Notes: generated by a model from the sequence alone, not told the origin. A stretch of 64,000 bases of DNA from Periplaneta americana (GCF_040183065.1 NC_091120.1:20789208-20853207), one strand, 5' to 3'; numbered from the stretch's first letter, positions 11,355-22,617 are shown. Numbers and translations are program-made.

Positions 11355-12246
11355 AGGCTGGTTCACATTAAACCGGGAACGAGAACCAGAATGAAAACGA
11401 GAAGCAGAGGACGTGAATATGAAAAATTTTGATTCACAATAAACCGAGAACGTAGACGACTATGCATATCGATATGCATGTCAATAACGATATGTAAAGT
11501 CGATATTACGCATTCTGATGTTATTTTTGTATAATTGACCAATGGCGTTCTCTCATGAGCACAAGGCAGCCAACATAAACATAGGTTAACCAACTTCGAA
11601 ATTTCAACTGAAACATTTCATTAGGTACGGTACTATAAATATGCCCATGCATCTTTATTATCACAACCTATTTTAAGTCTACCATAACGTAAAATAATTA
11701 GAGAAGAAACATTTGTAATAGAACAAAAATGAACACAACAGTAGTTATTGAATTGAAGCATGAATATGTAATGGTAATACAACCAATACAGTAACAAAAT
11801 ATGATTCATTTAAGATCGGTGTTCAAAGATGCAACTATTGAAAGCCACGTATTTCCCTTCATTTTCTCATCTTTATACGAGGCGCGCCGCTTATCGTAAA
11901 CGTGAGGATTTTCCTCAACACTCAATATTAGAATCTCATCAAATAAAACTTGCTCCATGATGCACAGCACAGAATAAAATAATGCATAGGTTATGTCACG
12001 GTCTTCTGGCTACAAAATATATGACGACAAAATAGCTTTTACATGGCAATAGAATGAATCTAGTGGGCTGTGATCGGAAACGTGAACGCCAAAGTTGAAA
12101 CTTGGCCAACTCTCCGTTCCCGATACTGGGCTCCGGCAAGCTTTTCGTTAATTGTGAATGCTCACATTTAAATGTACACATTTTAACAATTTTACCGTTT
12201 TCGTTTTCGTTCCGATTCTCGTTTCCGGTTTATTGTGAACCAGCCT
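11355..12246. mobile_element. PIF/Harbinger-type non-autonomous element (892 bp)
   Basis: The left end AGGCTGGTTCACATTAAACC matches, inverted, the right end GGTTTATTGTGAACCAGCCT. TAA borders both sides (11352-11354 and 12247-12249), a TWA-type 3-bp duplication as in PIF/Harbinger. The subterminal GGAACGAGAA is also mirrored, and an internal TTCACAATAAACCGAGAACG at about 11434 repeats the TIR. No transposase frame was found. The element at 30676 has a similar start and the same TAA duplication. Confidence 0.75.
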
Positions 12247-12599
12247 TAAGTTGATAGATCTAAAATATCAGTAAGAAACCTGTAAAGGCAGGAAACGCAG
12301 GCTAATTTATTTACGATGTCTATCATATTCATAAGACACACTATTATTTTACGAAATGTAAACTTTAACAAATTTCATCATGTGTTCGGCGTAATAAATT
12401 GAGTAAAAATAAAATAATCGATGTCATGAAAATGACACAATCTCATTGTACCTCAAAATGAATTCGTCTACCGAACTGTTCATGATATGTTTTAATAGTT
12501 TGTTTTTAATTAAAATTAAAAATATCTACAGTATATCAAATAATTTAATATCAATCTACATAAGAAGTTAAGTTAGCCACAGGTTTAGCTAAAGTCGTA

Positions 12600-12800
12600 T
12601 TACGTGTTTGAGGTGGTGCGTGGTTTGAATCCCGCTTGGGTTAGAATAGCTGGTTGAGTTTTGCCGGAGATTTCTTCTGCTGTAAGGCGAAATGTCAGAT
12701 AACTCCATGACAAATAACAAATCCTGTCTGTCGCCTATTCCACCGACAACATATAACCTCTAACCTTTCTGTTGATATAGTGTCGTTAAATAACCAATTG
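12600..12800 (+). mobile_element. Decayed SINE
   Basis: A B-box-like GGTTTGAATCCCGC is followed by AGCTGGTTGAGTTTTGCCGG and a tail TTGATATAGTGTCGTTAAATA. These match the body and tail of the SINE family at 24773-25032. The A box is lost. The tail runs straight into the tandem repeat listed next, whose units begin with copies of this same tail. Confidence 0.6.
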
Positions 12801-13440
12801 TGAAATATAAATTATAAATTTCGTTTGTATACAAAAGGCAATCTTATAATCTTAAGCATTACATAACTGTTTTTAATTAAAGGAGTATCGGACATCGGGT
12901 AATGTCGGACAGTACGTTTCTTTCATCTACCACAGATGGTAGTACCTGAATGAAGTGGTTACGTAACTGTATGCGACATCTAACCTCTCTGTTGATATAG
13001 CGTCGTTAAATAACCAATTGTGAAATATAAATTATAAATTTCGTTTGTATACAAAAGGAAATCTTATAATCTTAAGCATTACAGAACTGTTTTTAATTAG
13101 GGGAGAGTTGGATAGTATCGGACATCAGATAATGTCGGACAGTACGTTTCTTTCATCTACCACAGATGGTAGTACCTGAATGAAGTGGTTACGTAACTGT
13201 ATGCGACATCTAACCTCTCTGTTAATATAGCGTCGTTAAATAACCAATTGTGAAATATAAATTATAAATTTCGTTTGTATACAAAAGGCAATCTTATAAC
13301 CTTAAGCATTACATAACTGTTTTTAATTAGGGGAGAGTTAGATAGTATCGGACATCGGGTGATATCGGACAGTACGTTTCTTTCATCTACCACAGATGAT
13401 AATACCTGAATGACGTGGTTACGTAACTGTATGCGACATC
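12780..13440 (+). repeat. Three tandem 220-230-bp units of SINE tail plus half-MITE
   Basis: The block GTCGTTAAATAACCAATTG and about 100 bp after it occur at 12782, 13002 and 13232, giving periods of 220 and 230 bp. In each unit it is followed by TAGTATCGGACATCGG...GTTACGTAACTGTATGCGACATC, which is one arm of the palindromic element at 13330-13542. In the first two units the arm jumps straight to the next SINE tail. Only the last unit has the second arm. Confidence 0.8.
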
Positions 13441-13542
13441 ACAGAAACGTAACCATGTCATTCAGGTACTATTATCTGGTTGTAGATGAAAGAAACTTAC
13501 TGTCCGATATTACCCGATGTCCGATACTACCCAATTCTCCCC
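13330..13542. mobile_element. Palindromic TA-flanked MITE (213 bp)
   Basis: Two arms of about 100 bp are near-perfect inverted copies. The left starts GGGGAGAGTTAGATAGTATC and the right ends GATACTACCCAATTCTCCCC. TA borders both sides (13328-13329, 13543-13544). Shared internal blocks include GGACAGTACGTTTCTTTCATC and its complement. Such fold-back MITEs with TA duplications are moved by Tc1/mariner-type transposases. Confidence 0.8.
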
Positions 13543-13609
13543 TATGTTATGAATTATATGATTCTGGTAGACGTATGTATTTATTTCTTCACAAATTGAT
13601 ATAAAATAA

Positions 13610-13790
13610 TTTCAAGGGAAAAATTGTTCCGGAGCCGGGTAACGACCCCGCGTCCCTTTGCTTTGCGCACGAATGCTCTGCCGACTGAGCTACCCAGGAA
13701 CTACACCCGTCACCGTCTTAATTTTTTCCTTTATATCCCCACAACTCAACTGGGCTGAGAAGGCGCCAGAAACCCAATTTTGAGTGCACA
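13610..13790 (-). mobile_element. SINE with tRNA-like head, minus strand
   Basis: On the minus strand, CCTGGGTAGCTCAGTCGGCA is a strong tRNA A-box region. GGGGTCGTTACCCGGCTCCG is a mutated B-box/T-arm, and the element ends in AATTTTTCCC. The preceding block GGCGCCTTCTCAGCCCAGTT...GGGATATAAAGG is also repeat-like. The T loop lacks the TTCGANTC core and the flanks are not tRNA-like, so this is a SINE relic and not a functional tRNA gene. Confidence 0.6.
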
Positions 13791-13849
13791 CAAACTCTGT
13801 GTGACTTGAAATGCGGCTTTCTGTTAACATGCCTACAGTGACGTAGGCT

Positions 13850-13978
13850 ATATATTATGCAAATATGGCTTCAAGGTATAGCTTCCTGTGAAGCAGATTT
13901 GAGTAATATCTAGGGAAAAAATTTTCAAATATGCTTCACAGGGAGTTATATCTGAAAGCTAGATTTGCATGATATAAA
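13850..13978. repeat. Imperfect inverted repeat (~55-bp arms)
   Basis: ATATTATGCAAATATGGCTT...TTCCTGTGAAGCA at the left is answered by TGCTTCACAGGGAG...AGATTTGCATGATATAA at the right. The arms are diverged. It may be an old fold-back MITE, but no target duplication is clear. Confidence 0.55.
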
Positions 13979-14495
13979 ATAAGTATTATCAATTCGTAAG
14001 CTATATTCTAATCGTTTCTAATATAATTTCGTTATAAAAAAATCAGAATTAATCGTTAAGTTAAAAGTGGCTTGTAGTGAGACCTCAAGTACAGCATATA
14101 AGTTAGGCTACTAGTCAAATAACCAGCAATGCTACGAAAGGTAACAGTTAAAGTGAAAATTTCAAATTATACTGTATTGGTTCTGCGCCTCGGATATGGT
14201 TACAGAATAAGCGCTGGTTCAAGTCATCATTGAGAGAATTTCTTCATGAAATTTCGGGCAGTGTATAGGAACAGTGCCCACCTAATATCGTGATGGATTT
14301 GGGAAACTACTATAGATAACGAAATTTGGTTTCGTTAGTCAGCAAGAAAGAGTAGGCGAATCATCGATGATCACTGGTGACCACACATTACCTCCGTACT
14401 GGTTGGATGATCGTTAACCTCTGTTGAGACGTGTGGACGTGAGGCCAGCAGCCGGCTAATCGTCCTTGACTATTCATGGGGTGTTACGTCACAGA
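13979..14495. other. No recognised feature
   Basis: AT-rich sequence without coding motifs, terminal repeats or tRNA-like boxes that I can identify. Confidence 0.4.
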
Positions 14496-14497
14496 TT

Positions 14498-14511
14498 ATT
14501 ATTATTATTAC

Positions 14512-14543
<32 letters not shown>

Positions 14544-16375
14544 TATATTATATTATATTATATTATATTATATTATATTATATTATATTATATTATATTA
14601 TATTATATTATATTGACCGATGGTGGGCTTATGTGAGGGCGGCAATGAACCTTCGGGTTCCTTAAAAGCCATTTGTAAGTATTATATTATATTATATTAT
14701 ATTATATTATATTATATTATATTATATTATATTATATTATATTATATTATCTTATATTCAGCTAAGCGGGATGAAGTTACAGGAGAATGGAGAAAGTTAC
14801 ACAACACAGAACTGCACGCATTGTATTCTTCACCTGACATAATTAGGAACTTAAAATCCAGACGTTTGAGATGGGCAGGGCATGTAGCATGAATGGGCGA
14901 ATCCAGGAATGCATATAGAGTGTTAGTTGGGAGACCGGAGGGAAAAAGACCTTTAGGGAGGCCGAGACGTAGATGGGAGGATAATATTAAAATGGATTTG
15001 AGGGAGGTGGGGTATGGTGATAGAGACTGGATTAATCTTGCACAGAATAGGGATCGATGGCGGGCTTATGTGAGGGCGGCAATGAACCTTCGGGTTCCTT
15101 AAAAGCCATTTGTAAGTATTATATTATATTATATTATATTATATTATATTATATTATATTATATTATATCATATTGAGCTAAGCGGGATGAAGTTACAGG
15201 AGAATGGAGAAAGTTACACAACACAGAACTGCACGCATTGTATTCTTCACCTGACATAATTAGGAACTTAAAATCCAGACGTTTGAGATGGGCAGGGCAT
15301 GTAGCACGTATGGGCGAATCCAGGAATGCATATAGAGTGTTAGTTGGGAGACCGGAGAGAAAAAGACCTTTAGGGAGGCCGAGACGTAGATGGGAGGATA
15401 ATATTAAAATGGATTTAAGGGAGGTGGGGTATGGTGATAGAGACTGGATTAATCTTGCACAGAATAGGGATCGATGGCGGGCTTATGTGAGGGCGGCAAT
15501 GAACCTTCGGGTTCCTTAAAAGCCATTTGTAAGTAAGTATTATATTATATTATATTATATTATATTATATTATATTGAGCTAAGCGGGATGAAGTTACAG
15601 GAGAATGGAGAAAGTTACACAACACAGAACTGCACGCATTGTATTCTTTACCTGACATAATTAGGAACTTAAAATCCAGACGTTTGAGATGGGCAGGGCA
15701 TGTAGCACGTATGGGCGAATCCAGGAATGCATATAGAGTGTTAGTTGGGAGACCGGAGAGAAAAAGACCTTTAGGGAGGCCGAGACGTAGATGGGAGGAT
15801 AATATTAAAATGGATTTAAGGGAGGTGGGGTATGGTGATAGAGACTGGATTAATCTTGCACAGAATAGGGATCGATGGCGGGCTTATGTGAGGGCGGCAA
15901 TGAACCTTCGGGTTCCTTAAAAGCCATTTGTAAGTAAGTATTATATAATATAATATTATATTATATTATATTATATTATATTATATTATATTATATTATA
16001 TTATATTATATTATATTATATTGAACTAAGCGGGATGAAGTTACAGGAGAATGGAGAAAGTTACACAACACAGAACTGCACGCATTGTATTCTTCACCTG
16101 ACATAATTAGGAACTTAAAATCCAGACGTTTGAGATGGGCAGGGCATGTAGCACGTATGGGCGAATCCAGGAATGCATATAGAGTGTTAGTTGGGAGACC
16201 GGAGGGAAAAAGACCTTTAGGGAGGCCGAGACGTAGATGGGAGGATAATATTAAAATGGATTTGAGGGAGGTGAGATATGATGATAGAGAATGGATTAAG
16301 CTTGCTCAGGATAGGGACCAATGGCGGGCTTATATAAGGGCGGCAATGAACCTCCGGGTCCTTAAAAGCCAAAAA

Positions 16376-16435
<60 letters not shown>
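14498..16435 (+). repeat. Tandem array of RTE-like 3' ends separated by (TATTA)n
   Basis: The array opens with (ATT)n and (TATTA)n, then a 65-bp scrap of the RTE-like 3' end (about 14612-14672). Four longer fragments begin at the same internal point, GCTAAGCGGGATGAAG (ACTAAG in the last), at 14761, 15178, 15579 and 16025, giving periods of 417, 401 and 446 bp. Each encodes [15 protein letters not shown]...[20 protein letters not shown]...AMNLRV, ends GGTTCCTTAAAAGCC, and is followed by a pentanucleotide TATTA run. Units 1-3 share GYGDRDW and QNRDRW. Unit 4 has RYDDREW and ends in an (ATT)n run at about 16380-16435. Identical truncation points show segmental amplification rather than independent insertions. 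None can encode a full protein. Confidence 0.9.
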
Positions 16436-16637
16436 TAGTGGCGTATACTGGTTAAAGGGTTTGGGCTATCACTGACCCTATTATTACACAAAATATATCT
16501 AACAATTACTTTAATTTTAATTACTATGGTAAAACTAATAATACAAAATTATTACATTATGTTATATTATAAACTTTTTCTTTTGTAATTTCCTTGGGCT
16601 ACCGCCGGTAGCCCGGGTAGTCCGCAAAATACGCCCC

Positions 16638-16639
<2 letters not shown>
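16436..16639. mobile_element. hAT-type MITE (204 bp) inside an (ATT)n array
   Basis: The left end TAGTGGCGTATACTGG and the right end, inverted CAGGGGCGTATTTTGCGG, share the hAT-like CAGNGGCGTA terminus (first base mutated on the left). Flanking TTATTATT on both sides is compatible with an 8-bp duplication, but the host is itself (ATT)n, so this cannot be proved. No coding sequence. Confidence 0.6.
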
Positions 16640-16690
<51 letters not shown>

Positions 16691-16725
16691 TACTACTACT
16701 ACTACTACTACCACTACTATTTCTC
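16640..16725. repeat. (ATT)n then (CTA)n microsatellite
   Basis: Pure ATT units to about 16690, then ACT/CTA units to about 16718. This continues the (ATT)n array on the far side of the hAT MITE. Confidence 0.9.
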
Positions 16726-17469
16726 TTATAGAGCTACTGTTTCTGTGTTGCTTTTAGATAATCTTGAAATAGTGTGGTAATTATTGCATTGCTGGTTATT
16801 ATGACCAATCCTTGAAAAGTAGATGATTTTTTAATTGTTCGTTATTAGGTCAAAACTACAATTCTTTTTAAGTTGGCAAACCACAAAAAGAACAGATTAT
16901 GACGTCTTTGTTTACGAAATTAATTTATTACAAATAAATTTAATGTAAAAATGATTACGTACTTCATGTAAAAATATTATTGTAAATGAAAGCGAACTGG
17001 AAAATATAAACATGCCTTTACAATGTTAGTGTAAAATCAGGTGTGGATTGTGAAGACCTGAACACTGAGACCGTAAGAGCGACGAATTATTGCAGGTTGC
17101 AGTCAAGTGGTAAGTCTTCCTAGCTCACTTGTCCACCAGCAGACCGGTGTAATTTTTTGCCCCCGCTTGCTGCGAGTCTCTTGTGACGTAATATGTTCGG
17201 TCAACATCTTATTTACACAGACACGAATGTTAAGCATCGCGGCCAAACCAACCAAGTGAACTGCTTCTGAACGTTTGTACGGCTGCACGCCCCACGGCAC
17301 CTGCAGGGCTTCTGTACACCCAAGCGGTTATACCAATTTAAGTGCAGCACAGCAATCGATTAAGTGCTGTATCAGGTGTCCGCGTTTCAAGTAGAGGGCC
17401 TTAAACGAATTAGACAATTGAATTGAGCTCGTATTATGTCACGAATTCGCGAGGACTAAAGTCAAGCTT

Positions 17470-17525
17470 AAAGCTGCTTGCGGATCTGGGCAGTGGGTTC
17501 GAGTCCCGCTTAACAAGTGACTGCA
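17470..17525 (+). repeat. tRNA-like SINE scrap
   Basis: GCAGTGGGTTCGAGTCCCGC is a good B box with the stem of a tRNA T arm. No matching A box or acceptor stem is visible, so it is probably the remains of a SINE head. Confidence 0.35.
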
Positions 17526-18499
17526 CATGTCAGTAGGCCTACTTATACAGGGTGCGCCAGAGAAATCAGCCTTCAACTTAGTTCAAGAAAATAATGATAT
17601 AAGTAGGGAATATAGATGAACAAAACTAACTGCCGTTCTCGCTCGCTATGTTCGTTGCATTTGTCTTTCGAGTCTCGTCTCGTAACTCTCGTACGCTTCG
17701 AGTCTCGCTCATCATTCTCGAAATAGCATTTGGTCGGCGTGGAAAGATTTCGTAACTTCGAATAACATACATCATTGAAATAAATGACATAAATGTTTGA
17801 ATGAGACAAAAAGACAAAACAGAACAGTATCTTAGTTATCAGAATGTTCTGGTTCTAAGGTACTATGGTTACATAAACAGGAAAAAAAAAAAAAAAAAAA
17901 AAAACAATTCTCAAATAAATTTGCATTTCTAAGAAACATAAAATATAACGTAAATATTTTTTTTCCTTGAGATTGCACACTTGACCTCAAACATACAAAA
18001 ATAAAATTCCTAGCCTTTTAATAAGGGTCTAGTAATTAAACAAAGATTGGTGAACGGATTATTATATACTGAAATGTAGAGATGATGTTTCAAATAGGCT
18101 ACTTGATTGTTTATACATATATAACAATTGCCAAAGTAGATAAAAGTTCAGTCTGATATAAACAACTGTGGCGATTCAAGGCTGCTTGACGTTCGGGACT
18201 TCAGGAGTGATCAGCTCTCGATATCTTTAAGCACAAGCAGTCTTTACGTAAAGACGAGACGTATACAACATTGTCGTGCGGGTTTTCGGCTTTGCGGGCG
18301 CTGTTAGTCTTACTTTCTCGATCGTTGATAAACTCTAGTAGGGACCGCACTTGTCCCAGGACGTATACGTGCGTCTAGCAAGCGAAGTGCTTTACAGACG
18401 GATGACGCTACTCTTGTCTCGTAAAGTGGGGCAGAACAAAACATGGACCACTTTAACAATTACACTAATATTTACAATTTACATTATTTACACCATGTA

Positions 18500-18885
18500 C
18501 AGTAGTGGCAAAAAAACCGGACCGACCCTTGTAGCTGATTTCAGAGCCTTGTTCACAGTGACAGCACGATAGACTGGTAACTAAGACTTTCGTGGTTCGA
18601 ATCCTGCCTGGGAAGGAAACTTTTTTTTATTCCTTATTTAAATTTATTCCCAATACTTTTCGATTGCAGCGATATTTTACTACTTAATTAACTTATTATA
18701 CCCAGAACATGAATTTTACCAGCTTATTTTCTAATGGCTTTCGAAATGGGCTACGTCAGCAGTCGAAACTACAACAATTTCAATAATTACTCGCTATCTT
18801 GTGAATGCGGGCGTGGCATGCGCAGTGGCTCATTTCGGGGACTTCGATTATTCCGTCGGTCCGGTTTCTTTTTTTGCCACTACTG
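18500..18885. mobile_element. Tc1-type MITE (386 bp) with tRNA-like core
   Basis: The ends CAGTAGTGGCAAAAAAACCG and inverted CAGTAGTGGCAAAAAAAGAA continue into GGACCGAC on both sides. TA duplications border the element (18498-18499, 18886-18887). CAGTxGTGGCAAAA is a Tc1-like terminus. Inside, near 18585-18612, lies GTGGTTCGAATCCTGCCTGG, a tRNA T-arm/B-box sequence followed by an A/T-rich run. A SINE fragment may be nested in the MITE. No transposase frame. Confidence 0.75.
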
Positions 18886-20100
18886 TACACTAGAATTCGC
18901 TATTTTTACTATTTACACTATAATATAGAATGTATTCTCTGATTGAGGCTCTGGCTGATATGTACATCTATTATCAGGCAGTACATCTCACTTGACGATA
19001 TGTGTCAGAGGAAGAACAATTGTTTGTATGCATCTGAAGTTTGACTAGAGTAATATGTAGCTAGTCGGAGATGTATGCAATGGAGGGGGAAGGAACTGGC
19101 CCCTCTACTCCATTATCTCCTGGCCTAGTTGCCTCATAAGTGGTGCCTTCTTGGTATCACTTATGAGGTTCAGTTTACTAAAGAACAACAGTAAAGTATG
19201 TAGGCCTATATTAATCAAACATTATTAAGCTTAAAATGTACAGTGTAGCGTATTGTAATGCAAGGTATTTTATTTCATAATATTATAGCTTACTTTATTT
19301 TCTTTTAAGGGGAGGCAGTGGTGAAATTTTCGAACAAAACTGAAGAAAAAATGAAAATTTGGTTTTTTCCATTTTTATTATCTTTATTTTGATATTCCGA
19401 TGTTAGTTTTTGATTTTGTGCCCTTAAAAGTATGAAATTAAAACCAAGATAACTGTATTACTGTATTATTCCCATAATAAACTAATACTTATCATTATTT
19501 ATATACCTTCTCTGAACATATAAATAAAAAGAAATATTGAAAATTTCTTACAATATGGTGCATGGAACATTTTATATCAAACGATATAAAGTTTTATAAA
19601 ATTATTAATATTTAAAGAACTATTGTACTTAGAAAGTTGAAACTTGGTATGTCCATTACTAATGACATACTTAGTATCCATGATCAATTTCAAACAAATC
19701 GGATAAATTATGCTGGGTTTGCAGTGAAAGACCTGCCCTGGGGCAGAGCACTATGAATGAATAAATATTTAAATTGTGTACAATAGTGTAAATAATGTTT
19801 CATCAAAGTAAGCCATCATTCTTTATTGTACTGTAATAGTGAAAATAACGTATTTTAGTGTACATAGTGTAAAGGGCTGTAAGACAAACACTACTTTCAA
19901 AAGCCGATTGTCAGAAAGACTGCTTTTCATCTCTAAAATATGATATTTTTTTTTCAAATATTACTTTTGTGGAATATTTATTTTTAATATATCAATTTTT
20001 CTTCATTATGTTAATCATTCCTTTGATCCAAATTGTCTTATTTAACACTAAATTGTAATTTTTTTAAATCTTACAATTACATGTAACTAAACACATTTCG
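18886..20100. other. Mostly featureless; TTAAGGGGA element end at ~19306
   Basis: TTTTAAGGGGAGGCAGTGGTG at 19304 resembles the starts of the elements at 26976 and 32922, which also begin TTAAGGGGA and go on into ATGAAAATTTTGGTTTTT-like sequence. I could not find the matching right end. A block ending CCTGGGGCAGAGCAC...ATGAATGAATAA near 19740 resembles one at 5190-5225 and is probably a repeat 3' end. Confidence 0.4.
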
Positions 20101-20103
20101 CTC

Positions 20104-20105
<2 letters not shown>

Positions 20106-20158
<53 letters not shown>

Positions 20159-20160
20159 TA
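20106..20160. repeat. (ATT)n microsatellite
   Basis: About 18 pure ATT units, ending in ACTACTACT next to the mariner terminus. Confidence 0.9.
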
Positions 20161-20169
20161 CTACTATTA

Positions 20170-20575
20170 CGAGGGTTGTAAATAAAGTAGTGGCAACATA
20201 GACAGTACGAACATATTATTCAACTTACATGGAAAATACATTTACGTCCCTTCAATATAATCACCAGCGTGTTCCTCTATCTTTTGCCAAATCCGTGGTA
20301 ATGCCGTTAGCGAGGTTGTTTCTCTTGATCTCTCTGATGAACTGCCCTACTGCATGAAGCACTGATGCTATATCTGGAAACCTCTTGTCTCTAAGTGGTT
20401 CTTTCAACAGTGGAAACAAGTCGTAGTCACAAGGACTCAGGTCAGGGGAATACGGAGGATGTTCCAATACTTCCCAATCCCATCTCTGTAGCAATTCAGC
20501 CACTGCTCCTGCGACATGACAACGAGCATTATCATGCAAGATGAAAGGTGGATTGTCTCTCAGGACTTAACACAC
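20170..20575 (-). mobile_element. Truncated mariner with C-terminal transposase
   Basis: The outer end ACGAGGGTTGTAAATAAAG is a mariner-type terminus. The minus-strand frame 20261-20539 encodes HDNARCH, then HPPYSPDLSPCDYDLFP. The Asp of HDN and the second Asp of PCDYD are separated by 34 residues, giving the D(34)D signature of true mariner transposases. The frame runs on through LKEPLRDKRF. The N-terminal DNA-binding half and the first catalytic Asp are missing beyond about 20575, where the sequence becomes AT-rich. It is therefore a 5'-truncated, inactive copy. Confidence 0.85.
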
Positions 20576-20629
20576 TTCTGCTATATTATTCTTTTTATTT
20601 ATTATTTATTAATTTTTTTTGCAATCATG

Positions 20630-20872
20630 AATTGAGCCGTTCAGAGCAGAAGTGGTGTAAGTCAAGAATGGGTAATGAGGGTTGAAGTAAAAATTCTGTA
20701 AAATACAGAGCAAAGTAGCAATTAATATTCACTTTATTTAAATTATTAGTAGTCAGTGGATAGCACGAATTACATATTAATTGCTATTTTGCGCTGTATT
20801 TCACAGAATTTTTACTTTAAACTTCATTATCCAATTTTAACTTACACCACTTTTGCTCTGAACGGCTCAATT
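20630..20872. mobile_element. Palindromic MITE (243 bp)
   Basis: Two ~97-bp arms are inverted copies. The left begins AATTGAGCCGTTCAGAGCAG and the right ends in the complement, TGCTCTGAACGGCTCAATT. Both arms include AGTAAAAATTCTGT and TAGCAATTAAT. No coding sequence and no certain target duplication. Confidence 0.75.
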
Positions 20873-21014
20873 ACACTTAGATATAGCTTCAGTAGCCCCT
20901 ACACGAATTTTTCAGGTGGCCTCTTTAAGAATAAGCTACCTTAGGCAAACGTTCTTCTTCGCCTCGGGCTCAATTTACTGATCGGATCCCATGTAGCCAG
21001 CTAAATTCTTTCAT

Positions 21015-21470
21015 ATACTTACTTACTGGCTTTTAAGGAACCCGGAGGTTCATTGCCGCCCTCACATAAGCCCGCCATAGGTCCCTATCCTGAGCAAGAT
21101 TAATCCAGTCTCTATCATCATATCCCACCTCCCTCAAATCCATTTTTATATTATCTTCCCATCTAAGTCTCGGCCTCCCTAAAGCTCTTTTTCCCTCCGG
21201 CCTCCCAACTAACACTCTATATGCATTTCTAGATTCGCCTATACGTGCTACATGCCCTGCCCATCTCAAACGTCTAGATTTAATGTTCCTTATTATGTCG
21301 GATGAAGAATAGCCTACGTATGATCTGTGTATCTTAATATCGTCTATCATCTGATATCTTCTTCTCCCCCAAACTCTTCTCCCGTTCACCATTCCTTTCA
21401 CTACATCCTTCAGTAGGCAATTTCTTCTCAGCGAGTGACCCGACCAATTCCTTTTTTCCTCTTGCTGATC
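21015..21470 (-). mobile_element. Chimeric RTE-like fragment fused to a second non-LTR family
   Basis: On the minus strand the frame reads KGMVNGRRVWGRRRYQMIDD then IKIHRSYVG, a C-terminal RT-associated peptide of a different non-LTR family. It passes in frame into [20 protein letters not shown], the window's common RTE-like family, which continues to AMNLRVP and an ACTT/TAAG tail near 21015-21030. Upstream of the fused ORF, KRNW and GHSLRRN are readable out to 21470. The junction is at about 21318. It could come from template switching during reverse transcription or from insertion of one element into the other. Confidence 0.7.
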
Positions 21471-21482
21471 GGCTTCAGCATC

Positions 21483-21782
21483 AAATGCAGTACTTACTTA
21501 CTTACATACTTACTTACTTGCTTTTAAGGAACCCGGAGGTTCATTGCCGCCCTCACATAAGCCCGCCATCGGTCCCTATCCTGAGCAAGATTAATCCACT
21601 CTCTATCATCATATCCCACCTCCCTCAAATCCATTTTAATATTATCTTCTCATCTACGTCTCGGCCTTCCCAAAGGTCTTTTTCCCTCCGGCCTCCCAAA
21701 TAACACTCTATATGCATTTCTAGATTCGCCCATACGTGCTATATGCCATGCCCATCTCAAACGTCTGGATTTAATGTTCTTG
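21483..21782 (-). mobile_element. RTE-like 3' fragment
   Basis: Second, separate minus-strand copy next to the chimera. The tail CTTACTTACTTACATACTTA is at 21490-21520, then the coding of AMNLRV back through RRRDENIKMDL and AYRVL to SRRLRWAWH. It is 5'-truncated at about 21782, where GGATTTAATGTTC ends the similarity. Confidence 0.8.
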
Positions 21783-21844
21783 TCATATAAAGGACTATAT
21801 TCTGTACAGGAGTACCGCACCCACAGGATGACTAACTACTTTAA

Positions 21845-22600
21845 GGGTATATGTACGTGAACGACCATAAATATTATCAGAAAAGGCAGGCTCGAAATTT
21901 CTAAAATTTTGTAAGGAAATGAAGTCCCAATTGGACAAAAATCACAAGATACCACAAAAAGACTTATTAGAACTTAAATATCTGATAAGAGTATAAAAAA
22001 GTTACTAATAATATTTTTAAGAATTCACATTTTACTTTAAATTAAATTTTCCAAAATTTGAAAATTTTCACACATATTATTTTATAACTTCACAACCATT
22101 AGAGATAGAATTTTGAAATTTTGTACACTGATTTAACATGCATTTATGCAAAATGTAGACTACAATAATGGCCATTTCTTTGAAAATAGAACAATTAGGT
22201 CACAAAACATTATGTAAATTTTAATATATTTTATATAGGAGAAATAAAAAATTAATTGTATTAAAATACACAACTCTACATGTCTGAGAGTAGTCTACTT
22301 TTCAGAAATAAGTGTTTATTACATGCAGGAAAAATATTAATGTCTGAGAGACAATAACAGTGTTATGGTTACGAAATGGTATAACTGCATTTTTTTTTTC
22401 ATACTCTGATAAAACTGGTTTGAAAAATATTATAAGTAAACTTTTTTATACTTTTATCAGATATTTAAGTTCTAATAAGTCTTGTTGTGGTACTTTGTAA
22501 CTTATGTCCAATTGTAAGTTCATTTTTTCTTATAAAATTTTAGAAATTTAGAGCCTGCGTTTTTTTTATAATATTTGTGGCCGTTCACGTACATATACCC
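21845..22600. mobile_element. TTAA-flanked non-autonomous element (756 bp)
   Basis: The left end GGGTATATGTACGTGAACG is answered by CGTTCACGTACATATACCC at the right, with TTAA directly outside on both sides (21841-21844, 22601-22604). Longer internal parts are also mirrored, for example TTAAATATCTGATAA with AAAAAAGTTACT and their complements. A TTAA duplication is used by piggyBac and Kolobok elements. The GGG start does not decide between them. It ends 96 bp before the Hmx homeobox exon. Confidence 0.8.
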
Positions 22601-22617
22601 TTAAAACACGTAAATAA

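Noticed and set aside
13620-13700. Possible tRNA gene on the minus strand
   Set aside because: Good A box, but the T loop is mutated and no acceptor stem forms. Better explained as a SINE head. The same holds for 5300-5370, 24950-25030 and 61385-61445.
14620-16438. Series of similar small proteins as a gene family
   Set aside because: They are repeated 3' ends of one non-LTR retrotransposon, with identical truncation and microsatellite linkers.
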